Source: Steroidobacter agaridevorans (GTDB taxonomy: Bacteria; Pseudomonadota; Gammaproteobacteria; Steroidobacterales; Steroidobacteraceae). Taken from it: a stretch of DNA of 59,596 bases. Of the stretch, positions 8,499 to 16,819 are shown piece by piece (within the stretch, counting starts at the first letter, position 1; every line of letters starts with the position of its first letter). The notes under the pieces are model-generated. The model saw nothing but the letters and a program-made list of their open reading frames with translations, was not told the DNA's origin and did no database searches. Both the position numbers and the translations under genes were made by a program. The stretch is from assembly GCF_009932555.1 (NCBI RefSeq), contig NZ_BLJO01000005.1, forward strand, positions 25,523 to 85,118, given 5' to 3'.

Positions 8499-10527
8499 TG
8501 GCCGTGTCCGAATGCGGCTTCGCGCGCAACGGCAGCTCGGGAATGAACAGCACGACGAACAGCGCGAGACCGACAATCCACAGCGCTCGCTCCAGCATGT
8601 GAGCGATTGAAGCGGCGAATGCCACTTTCACGCCGCGCTGAATGTCGGCGACCAGCTTGTCCGCGTACATCGTCATCCCTGCCTTGACCATCTGCAAAGC
8701 GTTCTGCGCGCGCTTGGCGACGATCGCATTCTCGGTGGCGAGCAAACTGTCGCGAAACAACGTAGCGACACCGGCGATCACTTCCGGCTCATTCCAGGCG
8801 CGCGAGGGAATATTGGCCAGCTGCTTCTTCATGGCGGGCGACAGATCCGGATCCTTCAACAATCGATCGCGCCCCGCTTCGCCCGCCTTCAATTCGGCGA
8901 CGAGCGCGTCGGTGCGTTCCTCCAGCTCGTCATGCGTTTTCGCGCGCAGCCCGCCGTCGCGCAGCGGCGCTTTGACGGCTTCAGGCAGGCGCGAATCGGC
9001 TAGCACTTCCTGCACCGCGCGCTGATCTTCGTTGAAGGCGCGCTCTATGACTCGATATCGCTCATCGAGCGCCGTGTGCACGCGCGCACGAATCTGGTCC
9101 ACATTCATGGCCTGGCTCTGAGCGTGCGCCAGATCCAACTGCGAGAGGTTGCCGCCGGGCAGCTGGGGCACGTGCTTGGGCAATTCAGCCGTGAGCGCAT
9201 GCGTAAGAAATGTTCCGAAGATGGCCACGCCGACCGTCGAGCCGATCTGCCGGCTGAACTGGCTCATGCTGGTAGCCACGCCGATCTGATTCGCGGGCGC
9301 GGCGTTCTGAATCACCAGGCTGAACAGCGTCTGCGCCGGCCCGAGCCCGAGGCCGGTCAACGCGAGTCGCCACGTCAAATCGGCTTGCGTCGTGTCCGCG
9401 CCGATGCCGGTCAGCGAAACGACACCCGCGACGAGCAGGACACCGCCGCTCACCATCAACCATTTGTACTTCCCGGTGCGCGCGACGATGCGACCCGAGC
9501 CGATGCTGCTGACGATCAATGTAAGCATCAACGGCAGCAGGGCCACGCCACTCTGCACCGCCGAAACGCCCTGCACGACCTGCATGTACAAGGGCATGAA
9601 CATCACCACGCCCAGGAACGCCATGCTCATGACGAACGAACCCAGCGTCGCGATCCGGAACGTGGGAATGCTGAAGAGATGCAACGGCAGAATGGGCTCG
9701 CGGGCGCGCCCTTCGACCCAGATGAAAATCGCCAGCGACACCAGCGACATGGCAAACAGGCCGAGGATGCGAGGCGAATCCCATGCGTAGTGCGTGCCGC
9801 CCAACGTCAGGCCGAGCAACAGCGACGCCGCGGTCAGCACAACCAGCACAGCGCCCAGATAATCGATGTTGCCGCCGCCGCCCTTCCGCAAGGCAGGCAT
9901 GCGATAAACGATCATGAACAAGGCGAGCGCGCCGAGCGGCAGGTTCACATAGAAAACCCAGCGCCAGCCGGCAATCTCGTAAGCGCCCATCGACACGGTG
10001 CCATGATCGGTGAAGAAGCCGCCGATGAATGGCCCCACGACCGTGGCCAGACCGAACACCGATCCAAACACACCGAACAACCGGCCGCGCTCGCGTGGCG
10101 GATACATATCCGCCATGACTGCGAATGAAACAGTCATCAATGCGCCGGCCCCCAGCCCCTGCAGAGCGCGGAACACCACCAGCTGCATCATGCCGTCGCC
10201 CAGCACCGGCAAACTGCCGAACTCGCCGCTCAATCCGCACAGCGCCGAACCGACCAGGAACACCACGACACCCAGGATCAAAATCGGCTTGCGTCCGTAC
10301 TGATCGCTCAACTTGCCATAAAGCGGCACCGAGACCGTGGACGTGAGCATGTAGGCCGTCGTGACCCAGGCATACATCGACAGGCCTTGCAGCTGCTCGA
10401 TGATGCGAGGCATGGCCGTCGCGACGATGGTCTGGTCGAGGGCGCTGAGCAGGACGACGACCGCCAGCGCCGCCAGCGTCAGGCGCCGTTCGGCGGACGT
10501 GATTTGTAAGTCGCTCGAGTCGTTCAA
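8491..10527 (-). CDS. DHA2 family MFS drug exporter with large periplasmic insert
   Basis: About 678 residues. The first helix region has the DHA2 signature LDQTIVATAMPRI, followed by YGKLSDQYGRKPIL and the motif C region GPFIGGFF, typical of 14-helix drug:H+ antiporters such as EmrB. The family is normally about 500 residues. The excess is a hydrophilic, charged, helix-rich insert of about 185 residues (coding bases about 8632-9192) between helices 13 and 14, which topology puts in the periplasm. The start is uncertain: TTG at 10527 gives a natural N-terminus, but ATG at 10590 is possible and neither has a clear ribosome binding site. It lies head to head with the RND operon. Confidence 0.85.
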   Translation of the reverse strand: MNDSSDLQITSAERRLTLAALAVVVLLSALDQTIVATAMPRIIEQLQGLSMYAWVTTAYMLTSTVSVPLYGKLSDQYGRKPILILGVVVFLVGSALCGLSGEFGSLPVLGDGMMQLVVFRALQGLGAGALMTVSFAVMADMYPPRERGRLFGVFGSVFGLATVVGPFIGGFFTDHGTVSMGAYEIAGWRWVFYVNLPLGALALFMIVYRMPALRKGGGGNIDYLGAVLVVLTAASLLLGLTLGGTHYAWDSPRILGLFAMSLVSLAIFIWVEGRAREPILPLHLFSIPTFRIATLGSFVMSMAFLGVVMFMPLYMQVVQGVSAVQSGVALLPLMLTLIVSSIGSGRIVARTGKYKWLMVSGGVLLVAGVVSLTGIGADTTQADLTWRLALTGLGLGPAQTLFSLVIQNAAPANQIGVATSMSQFSRQIGSTVGVAIFGTFLTHALTAELPKHVPQLPGGNLSQLDLAHAQSQAMNVDQIRARVHTALDERYRVIERAFNEDQRAVQEVLADSRLPEAVKAPLRDGGLRAKTHDELEERTDALVAELKAGEAGRDRLLKDPDLSPAMKKQLANIPSRAWNEPEVIAGVATLFRDSLLATENAIVAKRAQNALQMVKAGMTMYADKLVADIQRGVKVAFAASIAHMLERALWIVGLALFVVLFIPELPLRAKPHSDTASE

Positions 10528-10703
10528 GGGAGGTGGTTCAGGGTCGCAAAAAACGCCGCAGAGCTTAAACCGTCCGCCGCCGCCCCGCATCACAAGGTTC
10601 GTTCCGTCGTGATTTGAATTCGGCCTGTCGCAACGGCCCAAACCGGCGGACCGAGCTGCGGTCCAATCCGCACCTGGCCAAACCGAAGAAAGGGAGCCGA
10701 GCG

Positions 10704-13700
10704 ATGCGCGTCATTGCCGCTGCCATCCGTAACCCCATTGCCGTCGGCGTGACGGTGCTGCTCGTCGCCCTGTTCGGCACGCTCAGCCTGCTGGAGCTGC
10801 CGCTGCAGCTGTTTCCCGATATCGAGCGACCGACCATCGGCATCACGACCAACTGGCGGGGCGCCTCGCCCGAGGAGGCCGAGGCGGAACTGCTGGAACC
10901 GCAGGAACGGGTGCTGCAGGGCCTGGCCGGCGTGGAGGAAATTACCGGCAACGCCAACAGCGGCGGCACCGAAATCGTGCTCACATTCGCGATCGGCACC
11001 GACATGAAAGCTGCGCTGGTCGACGTGATCGGCCGCATGAGCCGCTTGCCGCCGTTGCCGCGCGATGCCGATCGACCCGTCGTGCAGTTGGGCGGCATCG
11101 GCGGCGACACCAACGAGAGCCTCACCTGGTTCTTCGTGCAGCTGTTGCCGGGCACGCCGGGCCCGATCGACAACTATCGCCGCTTCATCGAAGACGTCGT
11201 GCAGCCGCGTCTCGAATCAATTCCCGGTGTGGGCGGCATGCGCGTGAATGGCGGCGCGCCGAACGACGTTCGTATCACCGTCGATCTGCCGCGAGCCGCG
11301 GCGCTCGGCGTTGGCATCCCCGATATCGCGAGACTGGCCGCGAGCGCCAACAATGTTTCTGCGGGGCAGCTCGATGTAGGCCGACGGCAGTACGCGTTGC
11401 GCTACGCAGGCCGATACGATGTGGATCAATTGGGCCAACTGGTGCTCGCGTGGCGGGATGGCCAGCCGGTGCGACTCTCTGACGTCGCCGTGGTCGAGGC
11501 CCGTCCACCCGACCAGCTTTTCTATTCGCATCAGAACGGCAACCCCGCCATCGGCCTGCAACTCTTGCGAGCGCCAGGCGCGAACGTGCTTGCTACGCTC
11601 GAGGAAGCCAAGCGCGTCGTCGCCGAGCTGCGTGACGGGCCGCTGCGCGAGCGTGGACTTGGCATCGAGCAATCGTTTGACGCCTCGGTATTCATCACAC
11701 GGGCCGTCAATCTGCTGATCGAAAATCTGGTCGTCGGCGCGCTGCTCGCGCTGGTGTGCGTGTGGTGGTTCATGCGGAACGTTCGCGCCACCGTGATCAT
11801 CGCGACCACCATCCCGATTTGTTTGCTCGCGACGTTCTGCGCCCTGCATCTCGCCGGCCGCAGCATCAATGTGATTTCGCTCGCCGGACTGGCGTTCGCG
11901 GTCGGCATGGTCGTGGAAGGCGCGATCGTCGTCTCCGGCAACATCATTCGCTTGCGGGAAACCGGCATGCCGATCGATCAAGCGGCGCACGACGGCACGC
12001 GGCAGGTCGTGCCCGCTCTGTTCGCATCGACGACCACGACGATCGCGGTGTTCCTGCCCGTGCTGTTTCTCAAAGATGTCGAAGGCCAGATCTTTGCCGA
12101 CCTGGCGCTGACCATCTCCATCGCCGTCGCATTTTCCATCCTGGTCGCGATCACCGTCGTGCCCGCCGCGGCGGGACGCTGGCTCGGCGGGCCAGCGCAG
12201 AAATCCGGTTACGGCGAAGGCTGGCCCGGGCTGACCGACAAGGTGATCGAGTGGACACGCACCCGGCATCAGCAGGTCATGTGGGTGCTGGTCTTGTTGG
12301 GGGCGCCGTTGCTGTTGTCGTGGGCGTTCTTGCCGAAGCTCGATTATTTGCCGCCGGTGAAGCGCGCGGCGATCGACGCGTACTTCAGTTTTCCGCCCGG
12401 CATGAGCCCGGCGACGGTGGATCGCGAGATCGCCACCAAGCTGCACGAGCGCATGCAGCCGTACATGACGGGCGAGAAAGAGCCGCGACTCAAGAATTAT
12501 TACGTGCTGCTGTGGCCGGGTGGCGGCACACTGGGCGCGCGCGTGATCGACGACGATCGTATCGGCGAACTGGAACGCATCGTGCGCGACGAGATTGTCG
12601 CCGGCATTCCCGACACGCGAGTGTTCGTCAATGAAGGCGAGTTGTTCGGCGGCATCGGCGGTTCGGCGCGCTCGGTCGCCATTCATCTGCAAAGCACCGA
12701 CACTGCCTCGTTGAACACGGCCGCTGCGGCGGGCCGGCGATTGCTGGAGGAAACGTTCGCAGGCGCGAACGTGCAGTCATTCCCAAATACGGACGTGCAA
12801 GTGTTGGAACTGCGCGCCGAGCCCAACGATCGGCGCATCGCGGAAGTTGGCTGGGATCGCGCGGCGTTAGGCACGGTCGTGCGCTCGCTCGGCGATGGTG
12901 CGTGGCTGGGCGAATATTTCGATGGCCAGGCTCGATTGCCGGTGATCTTGCGAACCAATCTGGGCGAGACGCCCGAAGATCTCGCGCAGGCGCCGTTGAT
13001 CACGCCCTCCGGCGAGGTCGTGCCGCTCGGCGAACTGGTTACCCTGGAGACGACGCTGGTTCCGGAGCAGATCCGACGCGTCGATCATCATCGCACCGTG
13101 ACGCTCACCATCGATCCGCCGCCCACGCTGTCGCTGGAAGACATGCTCACGAAGATCAACAGCGACATCGTGCCCCAACTGCGCGCCAACTTGCCGCCGG
13201 ATGCAAACATCCGCCTCGCGGGCAGCGCCGATCGACTCGACACCATCATCGCAACCATGAGCGGCAACTTCCTGCTCGCGCTGCTGGTGCTGTTCATGCT
13301 GATGGCGGCGATGTTTCATTCGCTGCGCGATGCGCTAGTGGTCGTGCTCACCGTGCCGCTGGCGCTGGCCGGCGGCGTGCTCGGTATTCGTTTGCTGGGC
13401 GTGGTGGCGTTCCAGCCGCTCGACCTGCTCACGATGATCGGCTTCATCATGATGATCGGCATCATCGTCAATCACGCCATCCTGCTGGTCGACCTGACCC
13501 GCGAGGCGATGAATCACGGCCACAGCCTGGAAGAAGCGCTGCGGATGTCACTCAATCAGCGCCTGCGCGCGATGGTCGCGAGCACGCTGACTGGCGCGCT
13601 CGGCGCTTTGCCCATGGTCGTCAATCCTGGACCCGCCAGCACTATTTATCGCGGCCTCGCGGCCGTGAACGTCGCGGGCGTGATTGTGAGCATGGTGTTT

Positions 13701-13799
13701 TCAATCGTGTTGCTGCCGAGCCTGATGCGACTTGTTTACGAACGTCGCTCGCCAGCGGCGACTCACGACGTCGGCTTGTTAACGGAGACTGCGCAATGA
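10704..13799 (+). CDS. RND efflux permease (AcrB/HAE-like)
   Basis: A 1031-residue resistance-nodulation-division inner-membrane pump, with one N-terminal helix, two large periplasmic loops and about 12 helices in two repeated halves. The ATG has GGGAG upstream. The segment matching the AcrB proton-relay pair in helix 4 (VDDAIVV in AcrB) reads VEGAIVV here, with Glu405 and Gly406, and the helix 10 segment matching AKNAIL reads VNHAIL with Asn923 in place of the relay lysine. Energy coupling is therefore not of the standard AcrB form. The permease precedes its adaptor (ATGA overlap), the reverse of the usual order. No outer-membrane channel gene or regulator is adjacent. Confidence 0.92.
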   Translation: MRVIAAAIRNPIAVGVTVLLVALFGTLSLLELPLQLFPDIERPTIGITTNWRGASPEEAEAELLEPQERVLQGLAGVEEITGNANSGGTEIVLTFAIGTDMKAALVDVIGRMSRLPPLPRDADRPVVQLGGIGGDTNESLTWFFVQLLPGTPGPIDNYRRFIEDVVQPRLESIPGVGGMRVNGGAPNDVRITVDLPRAAALGVGIPDIARLAASANNVSAGQLDVGRRQYALRYAGRYDVDQLGQLVLAWRDGQPVRLSDVAVVEARPPDQLFYSHQNGNPAIGLQLLRAPGANVLATLEEAKRVVAELRDGPLRERGLGIEQSFDASVFITRAVNLLIENLVVGALLALVCVWWFMRNVRATVIIATTIPICLLATFCALHLAGRSINVISLAGLAFAVGMVVEGAIVVSGNIIRLRETGMPIDQAAHDGTRQVVPALFASTTTTIAVFLPVLFLKDVEGQIFADLALTISIAVAFSILVAITVVPAAAGRWLGGPAQKSGYGEGWPGLTDKVIEWTRTRHQQVMWVLVLLGAPLLLSWAFLPKLDYLPPVKRAAIDAYFSFPPGMSPATVDREIATKLHERMQPYMTGEKEPRLKNYYVLLWPGGGTLGARVIDDDRIGELERIVRDEIVAGIPDTRVFVNEGELFGGIGGSARSVAIHLQSTDTASLNTAAAAGRRLLEETFAGANVQSFPNTDVQVLELRAEPNDRRIAEVGWDRAALGTVVRSLGDGAWLGEYFDGQARLPVILRTNLGETPEDLAQAPLITPSGEVVPLGELVTLETTLVPEQIRRVDHHRTVTLTIDPPPTLSLEDMLTKINSDIVPQLRANLPPDANIRLAGSADRLDTIIATMSGNFLLALLVLFMLMAAMFHSLRDALVVVLTVPLALAGGVLGIRLLGVVAFQPLDLLTMIGFIMMIGIIVNHAILLVDLTREAMNHGHSLEEALRMSLNQRLRAMVASTLTGALGALPMVVNPGPASTIYRGLAAVNVAGVIVSMVFSIVLLPSLMRLVYERRSPAATHDVGLLTETAQ

Positions 13800-14875
13800 T
13801 GCGATTCACGAAAGGCTGGTTGCTGATGCTGTTCGCGGCGAGCGCGGGCGCTCAGCAAACGAAATCCGAGCTGCCGGTGGTGATGGTCGAAGTCGCGCAA
13901 GCGTCGGTGACGCGTGTGGCGCCACGACGCTGGGTTCCTGGCAGTGTCGTCAGTCGCAACGATGCTCGGCTCGCGACCAGCGCAGCCGGTCGCTTGGAGT
14001 ACGTCGCCGAAGTGGGCACTCGCATTCGTGCCGGTGAGCGTGTTGCGAAGTTGGAAGACGAAGCCGTGCGTTTGCAGGTCGAAGATGCGAAGGCGGAGAT
14101 GATGCGCATCGAGGCGCAGCGTGCGATGTCGGAGCGACAGCTGCAGCGGATCGAGAAGCTGGCGAACAACTCCATCTCACAAACCCAGCTCGACGAAGTC
14201 AGGTCCCAGCTCGCCATGCTCACGGCTCAGCTGCAGCAGGCGGAGGTGCGTCATCGTTCGGCCAAACATGATTTGGAGCAGACCGAAGTGCGGGCGCCGT
14301 TCTCCGGTGTTGTGACGGAGCGCCTCGCTCAGCGCGGCGAATACGTTGCGACCGGTGCGTCCATTGCCCGACTCGTCGATACGGTTCACGTCGAAGCGCG
14401 CGTTCAGGCGCCGCTGGCGCTGCTCAGCTCAGTGAAGGCGAGCATGGAGTTGCCGATCAAGGTCGCGAACAAACAGATCCCTGCAACGGTGCGGACGGTC
14501 GTGCCCGTCGGCGAGGAACGCTCGCGGCAGTTCGAACTGCGCATGCTGCTGGCGGACAGCGCCTTCAACGTCGGCTCCGCCCTCGAAGTCGGCCTCCCAG
14601 AGCGCGACGCAACCGAAGCCCTCGTCGTCCCCCGCGACGCCATCGCCGTCCGCCAGACCGGCAACTACCTGATGCGCATCCGCGGCGACAACACCGCCGA
14701 ACGCGTCGCCATCACCTCCCTCACGACCGACGGCGACCTCGTCACCATCGACGGCCCCGTGAGCGCCGGCGACGTCGTCGTCATCCGCGGCGTCGAACGC
14801 CTGCAGGACGGCCAACGCGTCACCATCCTGACCCGCGACGCCTCGCTCAAGGGCAAGCCCCGGCCGGATGCATGA
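13796..14875 (+). CDS. RND efflux periplasmic adaptor (membrane fusion protein)
   Basis: A 359-residue periplasmic adaptor that bridges an RND permease to an outer-membrane channel. An N-terminal signal sequence ends near AASAGAQQ. Next come the first half of the lipoyl domain (AAGRLEYVAEVGTRIRAGE), a helical hairpin (about 90-150), the second lipoyl half (TEVRAPFSGVVTERL) and beta-barrel domains. GGAG precedes the ATG, which overlaps the permease stop by 4 nt. From about base 14568 to the stop, nearly every codon ends in C and leucine shifts from CTG/TTG to CTC, unlike the rest of the gene; this may reflect recombination. Confidence 0.9.
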   Translation: MMRFTKGWLLMLFAASAGAQQTKSELPVVMVEVAQASVTRVAPRRWVPGSVVSRNDARLATSAAGRLEYVAEVGTRIRAGERVAKLEDEAVRLQVEDAKAEMMRIEAQRAMSERQLQRIEKLANNSISQTQLDEVRSQLAMLTAQLQQAEVRHRSAKHDLEQTEVRAPFSGVVTERLAQRGEYVATGASIARLVDTVHVEARVQAPLALLSSVKASMELPIKVANKQIPATVRTVVPVGEERSRQFELRMLLADSAFNVGSALEVGLPERDATEALVVPRDAIAVRQTGNYLMRIRGDNTAERVAITSLTTDGDLVTIDGPVSAGDVVVIRGVERLQDGQRVTILTRDASLKGKPRPDA

Positions 14876-14885
14876 ATCTATTCAC
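14876..14885 (+). repeat. Single copy of ATCTATTCAC
   Basis: This decamer overlaps the end of the adaptor gene region and recurs twice in tandem at 14951-14974. It is the distal copy, 77 bp upstream of the next one, in an unusually AT-rich stretch (14876-14980). Confidence 0.7.
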
Positions 14886-14950
14886 TAAATAACCAATCGC
14901 GTCCTTTACCGATTGATTTTATTGTAAAAATAGTCTGATTTTTCATTCAA

Positions 14951-14974
14951 GTATCTATTCACGTATCTATTCAC
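14951..14974 (+). repeat. Perfect tandem 12-nt repeat, probable operator of the yjjJ-like gene
   Basis: GTATCTATTCAC occurs twice without a gap, ending 12 nt before the ATG of the HipA/YjjJ-like gene. A third partial copy lies at 14876-14885. Direct repeats of about one helical turn close to a start codon are typical of binding sites for winged-helix proteins. The adjacent protein has its own N-terminal helix-turn-helix, so autoregulation is the simplest reading. Confidence 0.6.
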
Positions 14975-14986
14975 TAGACTAGGCCC

Positions 14987-16348
14987 ATGGCTACCGCCGA
15001 GGGCCTGCTAACAATCCTCGCTGATGGCGCTTCCAGCAGCTCGGTGCTGGCGGAAGCGCTCGGGATCTCCCAGCCCACGCTTTCACGGCTGATCAATCCA
15101 CTGGTCAAAGCCGAGCGTGTTCTCAAGATTGGAAGCACCCGGGGGGCTCGCTATGCCCTGCGACGGGAGGTGAGAGGCGCCGGCTCCAATTGGCCGCTGT
15201 TCCGGATAGACCGAACGGGGGCAGCGCATGCGGTGGGCACTTTGTATGCGCTCGCAGCCGGTCAGTTCTATCTCGCAACCTTGTCTAATGAAGACTACCG
15301 CCCCTCCGAGCTCAGCACCGGGCTGCCCTATTTCCTGCAAGACCAGCGTCCCGGCGGATTCCTTGGCCGCGGCGTGCCGAGGCGCTACCCCGAGCTGAGC
15401 CTGCCGCAGCGGACTACGGATTGGACCGACGATCACTACCTGCTCTATCTCACCCAGCATGGCAGCGATCCGCTCGGCGATCTGGTGCTCGGCGAGCCTG
15501 CGCTGACCGAGTATCTGGCGACGATCGCGCAACGCCAGCCAATACGAAATCGCGCCCAGGAATTTCCCAAGCTGCTTCGGGACGCCATCGAAGGCGGACT
15601 GCCGGGCTCGTCGGCCCATGGCGAACACCCGAAGTTCGCCGCCTTTGTCGACGACGGACGTGGCCCCCGGCATGTGCTGGTCAAATTTTCGCCACCTCTG
15701 ACCCATCCCATCGGCCAGCGCTGGTCGGATCTGCTCGTCGCCGAGCACCTTGCGCACGTGGTGCTGGCGAGCGATGGCATCGCTGCCTGCCGCTCGCAAA
15801 TCCATCGCTTCGACGATCACACGTATCTGGTCGTCGACCGCTTCGATCGCCTCGGCAATGACGGACGCCTCGGTGTGACGTCGCTGTTCGCCATCGATCT
15901 GGACCACTATGGGCAGCTGGATAACTGGATCGCCGCGGCCGCACGACTGCTCAACGACCGAATGATCGATGCCGCCACGCTCGAACAAGTGAGATTGCTC
16001 GCGACGTTTGGCGCGCTGATCGGCAATACCGATCGCCACTTCGGCAATCTCTCCTTCTTCGATACATACGACGGCACATTCACGCTCACGCCCTCGTACG
16101 ACATGCTGCCCATGCTGTTCGCCCCCGAGCACAATCAAATCATCGGGCGCACCTTCGAAGCGGCGCATCCGACTGCAAACACCATGGTGTGTTACGCGCG
16201 GGCGCGGCGCCTGGCCGAGCAGTACTGGCGCACGGTCGCCAGTGACACTCGCATCAGTGAAGACTTCCGCGGAATAAGCGCCCAATGCCTGGCGGCGCTC
16301 GAAGCATTGCCTCGCACGGGACCCTACTCGGCGAATCCCTCTCGCTGA
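14987..16348 (+). CDS. yjjJ: HipA-family serine/threonine kinase toxin of YjjJ type
   Basis: A 453-residue HipA-like kinase preceded by its own DNA-binding domain. Residues 1-60 form a winged helix (LAEALGISQPTLSRLINPLV). The kinase part contains the RFDRL segment, the catalytic GNTDRHFGN (Asp349) and the metal-site YDMLPM. HipA kinases phosphorylate translation factors such as glutamyl-tRNA synthetase and cause growth arrest. The YjjJ subtype of E. coli has the same architecture and no separate HipB antitoxin. None is seen here either, so the N-terminal domain may act as an internal regulator. The flanking AT-rich DNA and repeats hint at horizontal acquisition. Confidence 0.85.
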   Translation: MATAEGLLTILADGASSSSVLAEALGISQPTLSRLINPLVKAERVLKIGSTRGARYALRREVRGAGSNWPLFRIDRTGAAHAVGTLYALAAGQFYLATLSNEDYRPSELSTGLPYFLQDQRPGGFLGRGVPRRYPELSLPQRTTDWTDDHYLLYLTQHGSDPLGDLVLGEPALTEYLATIAQRQPIRNRAQEFPKLLRDAIEGGLPGSSAHGEHPKFAAFVDDGRGPRHVLVKFSPPLTHPIGQRWSDLLVAEHLAHVVLASDGIAACRSQIHRFDDHTYLVVDRFDRLGNDGRLGVTSLFAIDLDHYGQLDNWIAAAARLLNDRMIDAATLEQVRLLATFGALIGNTDRHFGNLSFFDTYDGTFTLTPSYDMLPMLFAPEHNQIIGRTFEAAHPTANTMVCYARARRLAEQYWRTVASDTRISEDFRGISAQCLAALEALPRTGPYSANPSR

Positions 16349-16353
16349 CCGCA

Positions 16354-16381
16354 TTGCATTCCAAATAAGAATGATTATCAT
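16354..16381 (+). promoter_or_regulatory. Candidate promoter of the iron operon
   Basis: TTGCAT at 16354-16359 and TATCAT at 16376-16381 are 16 nt apart. The -10 element lies inside the Fur box, so Fur binding would block RNA polymerase. Confidence 0.45.
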
Positions 16382-16382
16382 C
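16364..16382 (+). promoter_or_regulatory. Fur box
   Basis: AATAAGAATGATTATCATC matches the 19-bp Fur consensus (GATAATGATAATCATTATC) at about 13 of 19 positions and has the usual ATGATTATCAT core. It sits about 145 bp upstream of a cluster typical of Fur-regulated iron uptake, which strengthens the call. Iron-loaded Fur is expected to repress the downstream operon. Confidence 0.75.
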
Positions 16383-16525
16383 GGACGGCTTTAATCGCTG
16401 GGACCAGCCACGCCCGTTTGAGGCCCGACTTTCGCGGCCGAGACCGCTAGCCATCCCTGGATAGTCGTCGGGAGGCGTATGCAGTCGGGAATCGGGCGCG
16501 GGTCAGCAGGGCGGAGTCGCTAGTC

Positions 16526-16819
16526 ATGACGGCGCTCACCCCCTCCTATCGCCTTTCCGTCGCTTCGCGCGCCCTCGCCGCCATCATCGGCGGCTACGCG
16601 CTGACTGCGCTTGCCACGTTCGCACTGGCGATCTTCCTGCCGATGTCGAGAGCCGAGGCGTCGATGACGGCGACGCTGGCGTCGTTCCTCATCTACGCAT
16701 GCGTCGTGCTCTGGGTGTTCGCCACTCGCACCGCCTGGCGCGCGTGGGCGGGAATCATCGGGTCCACGGTCGTGCTCGGCGCACTCGTTTGGTTGCAAAG
16801 ACAGGTGACTGCGTCATGA
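16526..16819 (+). CDS. DUF3649 iron-uptake-associated membrane protein
   Basis: A 97-residue inner-membrane protein with about three hydrophobic helices and the conserved opening YRLSVASRALAAIIGGYAL of DUF3649. Members occur almost only beside PepSY membrane proteins and DUF3325 proteins in Fur-controlled siderophore loci, as here. The precise role is unknown. GGAG lies 10 nt upstream of the ATG, and the stop overlaps the next gene's ATG (ATGA). First gene of the iron operon. Confidence 0.85.
   Translation: MTALTPSYRLSVASRALAAIIGGYALTALATFALAIFLPMSRAEASMTATLASFLIYACVVLWVFATRTAWRAWAGIIGSTVVLGALVWLQRQVTAS

Noticed and set aside
11217-12692. 491-codon minus-strand frame inside the RND gene
   Set aside because: Antisense shadow of the permease.
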